Assembly: GCA_003439945.1 (NCBI GenBank)
Contig: QVRM01002187.1
Coordinates: 1-64,000, forward strand
Source: Dermanyssus gallinae
Lineage: Eukaryota; Arthropoda; Arachnida; Mesostigmata; Dermanyssidae
DNA: 64,000 nucleotides
Direction: 5' to 3'
How positions within the stretch are numbered: the stretch's first letter is position 1; each line of letters opens with the position of its first letter. Made by a program: the position numbers and the translations under genes. The notes below the pieces were generated by a model that was given only the letters and a program-made list of their open reading frames with translations, was not told where the DNA came from and did not search any database. Positions 1 through 13,084 of this stretch are shown here, one piece after another.

Positions 1-1440
1 TGGTGATGGATTCTCAGCGCAAATAACTAAGTTTTAAATATAAATAACTAGCTTATTACTTGTCTCATTAATGCAAATTCTCGCACTACACAATAAATCT
101 AGGCCACGTGGTATACATACTTCTAGGTTAGGCTGAGTTAACACGTTACCGTTTTTGTATTAGGGCCGGAGGTGATAACTCACTTCATAATCAAACAATA
201 GTATACGAATTAAGCTGAAAACTATAAATGTTCTTCTGACTTGCTAAAATGATTAACCTTGTAATTTTTTTGTAATGTTATTGTCGATGCGTAGTCTTGC
301 GTCTCGCTTTATAGTTTATATAATACATCAATTGTCTGAAGGGTTGTTATACACCACGCTTGTAGTTTTGCTCTTGATTACACATTTTAAACGACATTGA
401 ATACTTTGGAATTTGATGCTACTTACTGATGATACACAGTAGGGTGTTTAAGGCCTAATTGTATACATTCAAACCGCTCCATTGTAAGTTTATTTTGAAC
501 CTTTTCATGTGGCTTTACATTCAAGTCCGCTAGATGGAACTATTATACATTTGTTTAGAGACCGTAACACTTTTGCGAATTTTGCTCTATGTTATTATTA
601 AGTACAACCTGATATCGAATTCTTTAGGGGGCTAGTGCGCTAGTCATAGTTATCATCTACAGAGGTGTCGCGGTTTGATCTCTGTTGTTGACAGAATTTT
701 CTTTGAGCGATGCTTATTGAGAATAAATGATAAACTATACCGCTGAGGGTCGGCGGTCATGCTTCCACAAATAGCTTGCTGAATTTAGAAGCTTGATACT
801 GATTAAAATACTGGCAAGAAGTTCACTCTAAGAGATAACGGGATTAAAAACAAGGGCGGGCTCGAGGCCCCGGTAAATCGCACATATGTTTTGCACCGGT
901 TTAGAGCTTTGAAAAAAATTGGGATTCTTGCGTAGTTTAAAAAATTGGGATCCTTGCGGACGTCATCTTAGTCTTAGCGATGCCTACTCTGGAATCTTGG
1001 GGCAAGTATCGTCACTGTTCAAAGGGGTGGCATGGTGCACTCAAGGATCCTGCGTTATTTCCAAACAGCGTGAGTACGGTATCATTGAGTTTCCTGGTGC
1101 ACAAGTCGTTTTTTAAAGGTGGAAGAAAAATTTATTTTCGCACCCCTACACACCTAATAGATATAGTTTTCAGATGTTCTACTCACTAAATATATTATAT
1201 ACACTTTATATCCTCTTAATAATAAACTACATCCGTTCTGAGCTACCTGTATATTTCTCATCCGTCTGAGGGTCTCTCATTATCCCTCATTACATGTTCT
1301 CATTGAGTGCCCTGGGTTCTCATCCCATAACATAACATCGCAGTCAGTAGCGCTACTTATTTTTTTTCTCCGCTGTCACAGCGTACGCATTTTGGGGTCA
1401 AAAGCCTCGCAAATCTTGAAAAGATGTTTCTAAAGAGTCC
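1..1440. other. AT-rich DNA, no gene seen
   Basis: I see no coding exon, RNA gene or clear repeat here. If the LINE to the right were complete, its reverse transcriptase would lie in this stretch on the minus strand, but no RT motif is readable, so that part was probably lost. Confidence 0.4.
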
Positions 1441-1441
1441 C

Positions 1442-1467
1442 ATATACGGTATATATATACCGTATAT
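1442..1467. repeat. perfect 26-bp palindrome
   Basis: The sequence is its own reverse complement over 26 bp, with ATATACGG arms around a TA-rich centre. It lies at the degraded end of a LINE relic. No function can be assigned. Confidence 0.8.
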
Positions 1468-1499
1468 CGGGTTGCCATATTTACAGCAGAATCAAATCC

Positions 1500-3990
1500 G
1501 TAGATCGAGAATAATTCTTCGAGTCCGCCGGCCTGGCTCCGTGGCTGTCAGGCACTTTTGCTGCTATATTTCTTGCGCCTCGACTTGCCTCCCGCTGCGC
1601 CCTTTTTACTCCTGTTCAAAAGGCAAGCGTTTCTTTCCGCGGCGGCCTCAGCGGCGAGTGTCAGGGAGTTTTGTTTTGTCCAACGGACGCTGTTTCAAGC
1701 GCTTCATTAGCGCAAAACCCGAGTACCTCTTTGTCTGCAGCTCATATCATTAGAACCAAGTCGTCAGCGTTTGCTTCTTGAAATGCCGTTTGTCTTCGGG
1801 GACTTCGTTGTAAACAGTACACCAATACAGCAGAGGCTCCAAGCGGATCCTTGAGGGACCCCGACCTGAAGTGTCTTCTATTCATACATCATTTCCCGCT
1901 CGTCTACGTAGCTTGATATCATTCTTCGGAGATACAGGGTTTTATTCCTCTCCTTGCTATTGCGTGGGGAATAAATACGTCCATCCTTTTCGTCCGACAA
2001 CCGTCGTAAGGTTGCCGGTGGCATGCAGTCTATACAAAAAACGTACATATCGATGGTCGCCGAGCATCTTGATACTATCCAGGACTTTGCAGTTATCACT
2101 ACGCTACCTCATATGTCCAGAATACAGCGCGAGGTCTCGAAAAGACTCCTGATTTCTTCTATAAAACGTAGGTGTTAATCCTACGTTTACTACATGCAGG
2201 TCCTTCTGTGCCAATAACTCGACAAGCATTTAGTCTCGTTTGTGCGTTGTTTTGCTTCCCCAGCCATAGCTTGCCACACTTAGGTCCTTTGTGACGACCA
2301 CTAAATCGAAGCTAGGATTTGCTAGGAGAAGTCATCTAAGCTTCTATTTGAGGAGTGGTACCACGCTATCCTTCCCCGTCTATTTCCACTTATTCAAAAC
2401 CCTTTCCGCAGCCCTGGGCTCTTATTCGGCTTTGACAAAGCCACCATATAGCCGCGTCTTTATCCGTATCCGTTGCCCATCTGTCTTTATTAGCTTGATG
2501 CAGCTGCTAACTAGCAAAACTAATTTTAATCTGCTGTTGACTAGCTGTGCTGTTCAGCATCTTGTTAGGTTTATTTGCAGCGCGTTTACGTTTACCATCA
2601 TCGCTAGGTTTACAGAGAGGATTTTTACCGCTGTTCTTGCAATAACTACTGCTGGCTACTTGCATGATTAGCTGGTCGCTTAATAGTGCGCTTCCGCTCT
2701 TTCCATTCGAACGCGCTCTTTTCGTAAGCAGTGCAAGTGGTGTATATACGCCTGGTTACTCTCACAAACATAGCATTTCGTGAACCATTTGCGCATCCGT
2801 TTACTACGACACTTTCACTGCCGCACCGGTAGCATTTCCTGCCATCTGCAGCGGGCTCCTTGCACTGCCTCGCCTTGTACGCAAATTTGTAGCACTTCAA
2901 GCAGCAGACAAGGGGTTTTTTCTCCATTCAACGCGGCATTTCAGCCGCCTTACTTTGATTTTGCACTGAGCTAAAATGCTCTACGCGGCTTGAGCAAAAA
3001 ACGCCCTGATTTCTTGCGCAATGCTTACTTTATCTCAGTCGTATATATATATATATATATATATATATGTAGCGACAGCTCTTGCTTTGCCACTCCAACT
3101 ACAAAATCAGCTTTATCGCGTATCTTTTCAGCGCAAGATATTTGACTCCTTCTGTTAGTGCCTGCCGGATCTGTAGCGTAATGACGCCAGTGCTCGTTTT
3201 GTAATACTTTAGCCATAAGCAATTCGGACCACGTAGTTCTTTTAAGGCTTTTACAAGCATTCTGTGGTTGCTGCTGTTTCTTCTGAGGGAACGATTTATT
3301 TTACTTATTTGATTACTGGTCTCGCACACAGAGGTGGGCCTTAATAGGCTTTTCGTGCCGAGGGAGCACTCCACCATCTTTTGTCCAAGTTCCGCCTCTA
3401 TTTTTCTGCTGAAGTATATCGCAAGATCAGAGTAAGCTGTTGTTTGAACCATCTGCCAGAATCTCCAGAATCATATGCCCGAGCTGTATCTTCTGCGCTC
3501 GCACTGCTTTGGACCTTGCCGATACCAAGCATTCTTGATGAGGTATTTCGTCTTCATGGCCCATCGCTAAACTAGGCACATTGGGTCCAGTAACAGCAGT
3601 CTTTCCTGGCGCGAGCGTTTGTAAGCTGGCCACAGCAGGAAACTAGGGTTCAAGGTGCTTGAGAACAATTTGCTAACACCGTTGCTTATTATATTTATGG
3701 CTCTTTCTTTGCTATTACCGTTATGTATTAGCTCAGCTGCTTCGTATTCTTAGAGAGCTTGACCTTGCTCCTCCGTGACCAAGCCGATAACTGCGGCAGT
3801 TGGTTTGGCCTGTTGCGTGTTCTCGGCTTCGAGCATTTGCTGTTCGTCTTTCACGTTCTTGGCCCTCCGACTTAACTAGCCCTTGACTCTATATTCCTAT
3901 GACGACTACTACCAATAGTTTATTCGTTGCTGTAGATGAACGGAAGTCTTGCTTTGGCCCTCATTGCGCGTATTCCGTCGTAAATCGTAG
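1500..3990 (-). mobile_element. decayed non-LTR retrotransposon: ORF1 gag and endonuclease part
   Basis: On the minus strand a gag-like ORF1 piece (about 3990-2650) ends in zinc-knuckle sequence at 2905-2760. It reads CLKCYKFAYKARQC, then CYRCGSE with a late Cys. The CCHC histidines have become Tyr and Val. Downstream, at about 2110-1990, is an endonuclease-like stretch reading VLDSIKMLGDHRYVRF, which resembles the conserved SDHR block of R1/Loa-type endonucleases. Then comes a basic linker at 1800-1500. The order ORF1, EN, linker fits one element on the minus strand. Many stops and frameshifts make it dead. A (TA)n tract interrupts it at 3042-3068. The clade assignment is an inference from motif style. 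Confidence 0.6.
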
Positions 3991-3999
3991 AAGATCGGC

Positions 4000-5810
4000 A
4001 GGAAGTTGATGAGCTTATTCATCGTTGTTATTGTAGTTTCCTGCATTCTGTTTATATTCCTGTACACATTTGCATGCATAAATACAAATATACAAATGCA
4101 GAGCCATATTGGCCAATGCTGAATAATAAGTTATCGTCCATGATCCATATAGCGAAACTTACTGGTTTTGGTTCGTGGCGAGTTGCCCCGGTTCTCTCAC
4201 TGCAAGAAAGCTTTCCCTTATTTGCCGCATGGACGGGACGCGCCCGGTAGATGTCCAGCAACCCCCACCTCTAACTGGCTGCCACTTCAAAGGCGACCAT
4301 TAAAGTCTCCGCAGCCCCTAATGGGTCTAATTCCTCTAATTGAACACATTAAGGCTCTGCCATTATCACAGTTATAGCTTACGGCTAGATATGCCTCTTA
4401 TCCGTCCATGAAGGGTCTTTTTTGTGCCTGTCTATCTGCACTGTTTTACACGACAATCCGCTAAGAATTTCATCATTTGTAGGCAATTATATATAATTTG
4501 ATGGCCGCCAAAGTTCTTCTTGTGAAGTCTGTTGATATCCGGCTAGATTTTGTACACCAATTCTGTGTGTCTCTGTGCTCGTTGCTACTGTACTGATCGC
4601 ATACGTGCTACCTTCGGCCACACCGATGTTACATTTATATTCCCTAAAAAGGAAGTTGGCTCTTGTTGAAGTTTGCAAGGGATATAAGGAGGGTCATTCA
4701 TAGTGTGCCTGTGACTAGGGAACGGTTAGACAACTAAAATGCACTCTTGTTTGTATTTTTATTTTTTATTAGTTTTGATGTTTTTAGTCTGTTTTTACTG
4801 TTGAAGAAAGGTGCAGAAGGAAGGAAGCTATAATGAACTCCAATTAGCGGTCTAAGCTCTTAAAGCTGCCTACGTCGCTTCTGGAGAAATGAAAACCGCT
4901 AATTGCTAGTGTAATAAAAAGCGCTAATTGCTCCAGTAATGCTACACAGGCCGGAAATTCACGTACCATTACGAACTCCATTGTCGTAAGGCTAACCCGT
5001 ACGAGACAAGCACACAACAAAATAACGGCGAATAAATCTGGAGAAAAGAAGTCTCGGGACAGCCACGACCTCTAATGACCTCCAATGGGTTCGTCTATGT
5101 TCGATGGCTGAAGACGGTTGTCCGTGCAACTTAAGCATTCCCTGCTAGCCCACATATAAACTCAGGCTGCGTAACGCATTTAAGAGAACTTCTTGTGGCC
5201 CGTGCCTTCTATTGCCTTGCGGGCTTTTGCTGTAAGAAGATAAAAACTGAAATGCAACTGCTTCCTCGGGCCGGAAACCGATTCATATGCACTTTTATGT
5301 TTTTCACAATTTTTCATTGTTGTAGTCTGTCTGGACTATAAAGAGTTATTATTTATTTTTATTTCAACATGGTGCCATGTTAGATACATGCTACCGACGT
5401 CTGATTTTGACGATGATTTAGTTCATCAACGCGTTACTCTAGTTGTATGCATGCACAGCTTGCAGTATGTGGGTCTCTGCTTGTAAAAGCCAGTTCGTGC
5501 CGTATCTAATTATGCTCTGTTAGTCTAGTTTACCACTTAATAGAAAGCTGTCATATGACCAGAATCGCTGATCTGGTTACTGGAGATGCCATCTGGTTAC
5601 TGAAGCAAAAATACATTTTTGTTAGTTAGGGCTATGTCTGCGGCTCTTCCCGACGTGCGAAATGCAACTACTTAGCATTTGAATTCCAGCTTCACGTTTG
5701 GCTATCCGGACGCTTACAATGTCTAAAATTCCGGATTCAGCGCGTTGTTTATGCTATTAGGTTTTACTACAGATAACATTATATCTTTCCTTTAGTGATT
5801 GGCTGAGAAA
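4000..5810. other. no recognisable feature
   Basis: This is AT-rich sequence with only short open frames that match nothing I recognise. It may be old transposon DNA, but no motif supports that. Confidence 0.3.
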
Positions 5811-5910
5811 TTGCGTAGTGACGCATCAACGTACCAGACTGCGCAAAAATGCACGTTCACGAAAACTAGTGACTTGCATCCTATATATTCCTAATAAGTG
5901 CTGGAAAAGT

Positions 5911-5913
<3 letters not shown>

Positions 5914-5986
<73 letters not shown>

Positions 5987-5992
5987 ATATAC
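5914..5992. repeat. (TA)n microsatellite
   Basis: An almost uninterrupted TA run of about 80 bp. Open frames reading Tyr-Ile repeats across it are artefacts of the repeat. It is one of dozens of such tracts in the window. Confidence 0.95.
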
Positions 5993-6328
5993 ATATACCG
6001 TTGTGTGAAATCTACACTGATCCTATGTAGTGTGTACGTGATTGTAGCGACGCTGTGTCTATTTTGGTGCATACAATTATATGGTATCTATCAAAATCAC
6101 ATACTCCACAAAATCTACACATACAACCATCGACCTCAAAACACTGTCCACTTAAACATATGTGATTATGGTAGCCGTGCCATGTCACTCGACGAACTAG
6201 TGCTCAGTTCTTCTGGGCTCCTCTCTTTCATTTGCCCGAGCAAAACGCTGGTCCCAAACTTCACGTTGCGTATCTCCCGAAACTCTCTCTCTATACTATG
6301 CGTACAGCCCCACTAAGTTGTAGTCCGT

Positions 6329-7860
6329 CTAGCGTGAAATCCTCTGTAAGGATTTGTTAGCGACATAGTTCAAGCGCGACTTTAGCAGATGCGTTTTGGG
6401 TAGATCTAGCACGCGCTTGATACAAAATGTCTTTAAACGGTCCAGCCTTTTTAGATCGCTAATAGCAAAAAAAAAGTCGATTGCGACGTACGCCCCTCTT
6501 CGGCTGAAACGAAGGACTTTTGTGTTAGCTGTGTTGATTGTTAGCCTGTTCTCTTTACACCAATTGGCTGTTTTATTTAGGAAATACTGCAGATGTTCAC
6601 GCGACTTTGCGAGGATGACTAGGTCATCTGCATAGAAGGCGTGCGGAGCTTCTGCTTCGCGTAGAAAATCCGATAGGGTTACTGTGCACATTACAAAAAG
6701 GAACGTACTAACAGAATCTCTTTGAGCCAATTCTACCTTTAGCGTAACGATGTCGGTGACGTAATGATCTCAGTTGTCAACTATTATAAGGTTATGGCAA
6801 AGGATTTCCCGAACAAAGTTGTACACTGCTCCACGTACTAAGAATTTGACTATGAATGACCTCTAAAAACGGTCCCTTGGGACAGAGTCAGATGCGTTCT
6901 TCTAGAAATGCGGTATATACCATAAATCTACTTCGACGACTTCGTTCCACATAGTTCAGCAGGAAGCTAACAGCATATTCGCTTGATCGTCCGGGGAAGA
7001 ATCCGTGTTGCTCAATGGGAAGTTTTTCTTTAGCGCTGTTATATAGCCTTGGCAATACGAATGATGCAAGTATTTTGTTTATTATGAGCAGCCAAGGTTT
7101 CGTTTACACCTATTTTGTATCAATTACAGACGTTGCTTTTCTTCGTAATGGCGCTTCTTGGTCTGCTTTATTTTCCGAAACACCCGTTTGATCTCCGCGA
7201 GTTGGCTTAGTCTATAGGGGCTCTCGTCATCGTGGCTGCATATAGTACGCTTTATCTTGTGACATTCTGCATCAAACCAGGCTCTGTACGTGTTTGGTCT
7301 CGCCGATCGTCTGGTAGTAGCTGATACATAGATTGCCTATCGTATCGTCTTTTTAGTGATGTTGATGTCGTCATCGCGTCGCATGAGTTCTATGGCCTGT
7401 TGGAGCATGTTCGCGTTTATTGTACGGCTCAGCTGTGGCGTAGGTGCCACTGTTGTTGGACTTTGGGTGCGCGTGAGCTCAAAAATCTCACTTAACAATG
7501 TTTGCGGTGGGCTGGAGGTGCGGACCTTACTTCACAAAAACTATTGCCCCCGGCTGTCACGCTGACGATAACACAACGTCGACAGCACTTGAGCCGTTCC
7601 AGCTTAGGTATGTAGCGACATTACGGCCGTTCTCTATTTGAAACCCCAAGCCTTCTATGTCTGTCGTGAGTAGCTTTTGGCGTTAATTTTGCTTCGACAA
7701 ATCACAGTTTGCGTCACCTGCGACTATGATGTTTTAATCATGTGTGTACATAGCATGAGGCATTCTTCTATTTGATGTAAAACATCTGAGACTTACTTTT
7801 CTGGTGGACTGCATATATATTAGGTAATTTTTTCCAGGAACCACGCCAAGCAAAAACAAT
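6329..7860 (-). mobile_element. decayed LINE with endonuclease and reverse transcriptase
   Basis: Reading the minus strand from 7860 down, an endonuclease block appears as IVAGDANCDLSKQN (about 7730-7690). It is followed by TYLSWNGSSAVDVVLSS (7617-7563), the usual C-terminal part of LINE endonucleases. The RT begins near 7080 with KILASFVLPRLYN and EQHGFFPGRSSEYA. An in-frame stop interrupts it, and it resumes at 6730 with the catalytic FYADDLVILA motif (near 6635). It ends in a thumb-like region (LKRLDRLKTFCIKRVLDLP) that lies close behind the palm, which implies an internal deletion. The copy cannot be active. Confidence 0.85.
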
Positions 7861-7869
7861 TACTCATAA

Positions 7870-9630
7870 GAGACGTATTTGATATGCCTTTTCTTGGGGC
7901 AAACATTTATTAAGTAAGTTGCACGATAGAAACAGTTGTTTCTAATGGATGCGTACTTTAACCAGCTCCTCGTGCCATCTGACGTCTTAACTAAAAATGC
8001 GGCAAGCTTGTCCCATTCGAGCATAGGGCCAAGCCGTGTTACTTTCCCCGTTTCCGCGTTCTACGTCCAATGAGTGTTTTTTTAAAAATAAGAAACACCT
8101 CACGCCTTGGCTACCTGTTACTTTCATCGGTAGGTCCTGGAATAAAGGCTAACAGGGGACCAAGGTTTGCGTCCGGCATATGAATTGAGAAACAGCTCTG
8201 TTGAGCCCATCTCGAAAATAACATTTGTACAGGGACTAAATGTAGTCGCTTAGGCTTCTTTATGAATGCCTGGGGTAGTGGGGAGGAATGCAAATTTATT
8301 AAGTTCGTATTGTTGACATCATGCCCCCCCGCCCGGAGGCAATTATGTAGAAAGCTTGCTATCTTCCACAAGCTCCCTTAGAAACTCAACACCGCACCTA
8401 AAGTACCCTTAGTAGTCTGTCGTAAGCAGCAAGTATGTCGGTATATTGTACGAAGAACTCGTGTTTTTTTTTTCACATTATGGAACGTCTAGGTCATCCC
8501 GTGTCGTGTGAATCATTCCGTGAAGTGTTTGCATGATGATTAGAATGGCTTCCTCTTGCTTATGAAGATTACCTTCTATGACTAACACCTCACACTTAGA
8601 AGCGTAAAGTGTCAACCCTCTCTGTTCCTCTAATTGTAGTACGACTAAACTAACTAATCTATAATTTTTTTCTAAGGGCGGTTAGGCTTGCACCATAGAG
8701 AATCGGCATATGAACACTTCACTTGTGAATAGAAAATATCTAACGGATTCACACACTTACTTTAATCTTATCAGTCTTCTCTTATTTAGGACGGCCGGTT
8801 ATTGAAGAAGCTTGCAACGCTTCTAGCAACGTGGTGGGTGGAAGACGGCTGTTTTGGTTTGCAGTTCGACATCCTTGCCTGCATATGTGTGGTGCAATAT
8901 TGTCTGAAGACCGCAGAACTCGAGCGACAAACGAAGATCACCCTCGGTTGATTTCATTCCACCTATGCGTGTGTATGTTTTTGCATCTAATCTTCCTAAA
9001 CTCTATGCAAGCCTTTTCCGTACTGACTGATATAGAATCATTGGTTTATCGAGATGTTGCTCAAGTACCGAAAAGGGAACTCCCTCGTCTCAGGGGACGA
9101 TAAGTGAGCCAACTGACGTTGATTTACTTTAATCAATGAACGAATAGCGTTACTAATAAATTAGGGAAGCCTACGGACCAGTAGCTAGAATAGGGACGGG
9201 TAGAATGGAAAAGGTAGGGGCGGAGCCGAGACAGACGAACGACCCTTGTATTTTCTAGTAATATTTCACCCCGAAAAAGCATGCGAATAAATAAAATCAG
9301 GAGCAAATGTGTTTTCCTATCGTTGTGGTCGTCACCGTTCTGCATTTTGGTTTGCCGTTACCGTGGTCGCCTTTTGCTTCCTGGGCTCAATTTGAAATTT
9401 CTTATTTCACCACACGCCAGTACCGTGCTTGTGTGGGGTGGTCTTGCGATGAATGCTCGTCAGCAACCAAACGCGCTTCAACCGTCAACCGTTGACACTG
9501 CCTCATATAATTCCAGGAAAAGGACCAGGAAAAGACTAAGCATCCTACGACATCACCGTAGTACTTGTCGGCGATAACACATTTTTCTCCTTGCTGTCCA
9601 ACTTGCACGAGAGGAGATGCTTAATGAGAT
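7870..9630. other. no gene seen; possible LINE 5' remainder
   Basis: The stretch up to about 8400 may be the 5' part of the LINE at 6.3-7.9 kb, since it lies directly upstream on the same strand. No motif proves it. From 8400 to 9630 I see only short, unrecognised open frames. Confidence 0.3.
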
Positions 9631-9635
9631 TCTAT

Positions 9636-9652
9636 ATATATATATGTGTGTG

Positions 9653-9693
<41 letters not shown>

Positions 9694-9868
9694 GACGACG
9701 CTAGTATTAAAATGTTATAACCGTTGTCAAAACTACATTTAAAAATAGATAAGTTAAACGCAATTTCGATAACAAAATAATTGAGTAGGTTTGTATTCGA
9801 GTATACATATATACATGAAAAATAAATGTGAATACTTACCCAACTAGTTATATATATATATATATATA
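9636..9868. repeat. two (TA)n tracts with AT-rich spacer
   Basis: TA runs at about 9636-9690 and 9848-9868 surround roughly 150 bp of AT-rich sequence. Nothing else is visible. Confidence 0.9.
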
Positions 9869-10528
9869 TAAACGCAGGCAAGAAAGGTTTTCCAGTGTAT
9901 GATAAAGCCCAGAAGCGCGTCAAAGTACAGAAAAAGCTTCCATACGAAAAGTATAATATTAATACCATTCGGATCCCATGATAGCGTCGCTAAGATCACG
10001 ACGTGTCAACCGAGCAAAAAACGCCACTGCAAAAACGTTTAAGGTTTTTGTAATAAAGTTGGCTGAAAAATGAAATCTCAGAGTGGTCGCATGGGAAATT
10101 ACTTATCATTACCATTGTGAGTAATGTTGTTTGCAATGTTATTGATAATTTAGCAACCTATCATTTCTATGATTCGTTATTTTTCGCAACTTCAACATCT
10201 CAGTTTCCTGCTGATCAAACGCCTGTTCTACGTAATAGGCCTACGTGTTAGATTTTTCGTGGCGGTGCAGCTTACGAAAAGCGGTGCATTATTTGTGCCC
10301 TTGATTTACGAACAAAAAAGCAATGTACCCAAATCATTTTACACATTAGCAAACACATTATTTTAAGAATATATTTACTTTGGGCGTATTCAGGTTTCTT
10401 AGAATTCAGTATGCTATTGGCAGGCTATATTGCTAGCGCCACTAGCCATAAGCCTGAGCCTCCCGTTTTTAGCATGTATATGAACGATATTTTGTTAGGG
10501 AGGTTTTAGTAGCAGGTCTGTGTACTTC

Positions 10529-10578
10529 AGGCTTTAAATACGACCGAGGAAATGATACCTCGCTCGTATTTGAAGCCT
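10529..10578. repeat. strong stem-loop, 21-bp arms
   Basis: Arms beginning AGGCTTTAAATACG and ending CGTATTTGAAGCCT pair at 19 of 21 positions around an 8-base loop. There is no neighbouring gene or TE motif. It could be a miniature foldback element or a structured RNA, but nothing shows that it is transcribed. Confidence 0.75.
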
Positions 10579-10817
10579 ATAATTTAGAATCACGATTGAC
10601 GCTGGACTATTTGAAATCAATTTATCCTATTTTGTAACCAAACGAAAACACTCGTTTAAAAAATCGGGGGTACTGAACATTTTAGCAGGGCAAAAATTAT
10701 ACCGTTACACTTATACTTCGGGACATTGTTCACGTTCGGATCTAATTCATTAACTGGCACACACAAACCATTGCCTATATGTATTGTGTAAAGAAAGCGA
10801 CTCACTTGTCTGCACAA

Positions 10818-10974
10818 AATTTTTTTTTGTTCTGGGAGGTTTCGGTAATGCATGATGCACATGCGCCACTAGCAGCCTGCGTGACTAGTGTGAGACTCGC
10901 AAACCCACTAAACCCGGATTCCTCCCCACCCCCCCAGGCTCGGTATTACTTTGGCATTACATCGAAACCGTGGG
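10818..10974 (-). mobile_element. retroposed LINE 3' fragment with target-site duplication
   Basis: The insert starts with a T run (a poly-A tail on the minus strand). It is flanked by an 18-base duplication, ACTCACTTGTCTGCACAA, at 10800-10817 and 10975-10992 with one mismatch. The body shares about 70 bp with 47855-47928, and its 3' half resembles 61655-61770 behind the R1-like LINE. This fits a 5'-truncated copy of that LINE's tail, or a SINE using the same tail. Confidence 0.8.
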
Positions 10975-11153
10975 AGTCACTTGTCTGCACAAGCTAAGGT
11001 TAAGTGCACCTAGTAAATGTTTTATAAACGATTAACCACATACGCATTTATATTGTAAATCAATTCCTTATAGCACTATGTGTTATTACACTAACAACAA
11101 ATGGTGGTATGTATTTGACTTGGATGAGTGCTAGGGTTAGTTTAGTCTCTCTT

Positions 11154-11192
<39 letters not shown>

Positions 11193-11205
11193 CATTACAT
11201 TTATT

Positions 11206-12312
11206 TCACATAGTTAGTATGCATTTACCATTGATACTTATACTGTTGACAGCTGCTCTTGAAATGTCTTTCGAGAGAGGCAGTGCAGTGATCTCTTTGT
11301 AAGTGCCAGCAGACGCATGATACTTTGTACACGCCTGTGAGCACAATTGACAGATGCACTCTGTGTACTTCTCGTGCAAATTTATATTCAAACAGTTAAT
11401 GATGGCCAGTATATAGGGTATAGACGTGGCGATTGTCACACGCAGGATCAGACCAGAGGTGAGAGGCAATAATAATGAAAATATCCAGGTGTCCAACATT
11501 TGGGAATACATTTTTTTATTTCGAGACAAAGCTTTCAAATGGTATTGTGCGCGGTGCATTGAACTTTGATCGAATTATCTCAGCAACCGGTGCACAGCCT
11601 GGTATTAGGTACATAAAGCAGCTCCTTACCCGCATTGACAAGCAAAGTTGTGCCACTGCCGTCGGGACGGACAGTCGCCGGACGTAGCCTACCCTTCCAT
11701 AAAAAGAAACTAGGGCTGTGCGCACTGTCTCGGCGATGTGCGCAGTGAAAGTCGTCCCTGTATAATAATGCCGAACCTTCAGATACCGGAAAGGGTTAAC
11801 GACTTCTAAGGATTGGCCGCCGCCCCAGAAGGGAGTCACCAACCTTTGGGTGGAAGATGGCTTCTCCAGGAGATCTCGAGGTGCTTTGTCGAAGTCGTTG
11901 GCACAGTCTATAAAGACTGCGTACAAACGGCCTCCGGGTTTTGTAACAGCTTGTTCTATCTTTGATTGAACCATAGGGATTGCACTACGCGTTCCTTGGC
12001 CTCTCCGAAAACCGAATTTGTCCGGCGGAAAGGTCTGGTCGACCAGGTACTCGATCCGTTTTATAGCTAGTTTGCAGAAGATCTTCTTTAGCGTGTTATA
12101 ACGAGAAATAAGTTTGGGTTTCGTCTTCCACCGCCATGCTTGCACTTGAAGCAAAGAGAAAGCTTGGCAATATGTATAAGACGAATACCTACCTGTTCGT
12201 GGCTGAGCAGGTCGTAACCTGTTCGTCGCTGAGCAGGTTGTAACCTGAGAAAATTACTGGATACCTTTTGGGCAGAATTCACTCTTGCTGCACCATGCGT
12301 AGTCGATGTCAC
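11206..12312 (-). mobile_element. LINE relic: RT palm, deletion, and C-terminal zinc motif
   Basis: The minus-strand frame from about 12090 reads KIFCKLAIKRIEYLVDQ, then FGFRRGQGTRSA and AVFIDCANDFDKAPRD, which are RT fingers and palm. It then jumps straight to a post-RT block (YYTGTTFTAHIAETVRTALV), so the segment with the YxDD catalytic motif has been deleted while the frame stayed open for 212 codons. Further down, at 11400-11320, a cysteine-rich piece (ECICQLCSQACTKYH) matches the style of the zinc motif at the end of many LINE ORF2 proteins. Confidence 0.8.
12192..12243. repeat. 26-bp tandem duplication
   Basis: A unit beginning CCTGTTCGTGGCTGAGCAGG occurs twice in a row with two mismatches, upstream of the LINE relic's RT. 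It is a local duplication of no evident function. Confidence 0.8.
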
Positions 12313-12955
12313 TCAGCACTATACAGAACACGGCATTGTCACCCTGCGTCCGCATTTTAATACTGCCTTCACCGAAATGTTCCTGTCGACGAATCACAGG
12401 TGTGGATCGGTTTTAGCTCTCGCCGCGCTAAACCTGCCTAGCCCAGTAGCATACAATTCGAGACTTTGTCTACTCTATAAGCTGCGCTAATTTTCTGCAT
12501 AAAGAGATTGGGTTTCAAAATCCTCTTTCGTTGAGCTGTGACAAAGCCAGTGTTGTTTTTCTGATTTTTACTCGCTTCTGTGGTAGAAGCCCCGTTAGCA
12601 ATATATATATATATAGTCCAGGACTGGTGAAAAGTCGTACGCCTCCCAATGTTTAAGTATATACGTCAGTTCCTCTTATAAGCCTTTCCTGCTACGTGTA
12701 CCCTTCTGTTGCGTCGGATCATATAGGACGTGAGTCTGACATAATTAAATCCCATACTAGGGGCCTCTCTGACTCGAACATCGCCATCATCCGATCGACT
12801 TGGGATCCAAGCCGGACCTAACTATCTAAAGCAGCTGCCTTAATACACGACTACCGTTATGGATGCCTGGCAATGAATGATTGCCATAGTGTCTACCGGT
12901 TGTCGTCATCTGCACTAATGGGCCTTACCACCGTTGCGCCTTTTCAAACGCCGAC

Positions 12956-12984
12956 ATCAATTATATAATTATATATATACAATT

Positions 12985-13021
<37 letters not shown>

Positions 13022-13078
13022 CAATTATATAATTATATATATACAATTATACATATATATATATATATATATATATAT
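12956..13078. repeat. tandem duplication of a (TA)n-bearing unit
   Basis: Two adjacent units start at 12956 and 13020. Each opens with ATCAATTATATAATTATATA and continues into a TA run. The unit, unique part plus TA run, was duplicated as a block. Confidence 0.85.
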
Positions 13079-13084
13079 TGCGAG

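Noticed and set aside
1720..1790. NADDLVLMI on the minus strand as an RT catalytic box
   Set aside because: It lies only about 250 bases after the endonuclease end and is followed by linker-like basic sequence, so it is in the wrong place for YADD.
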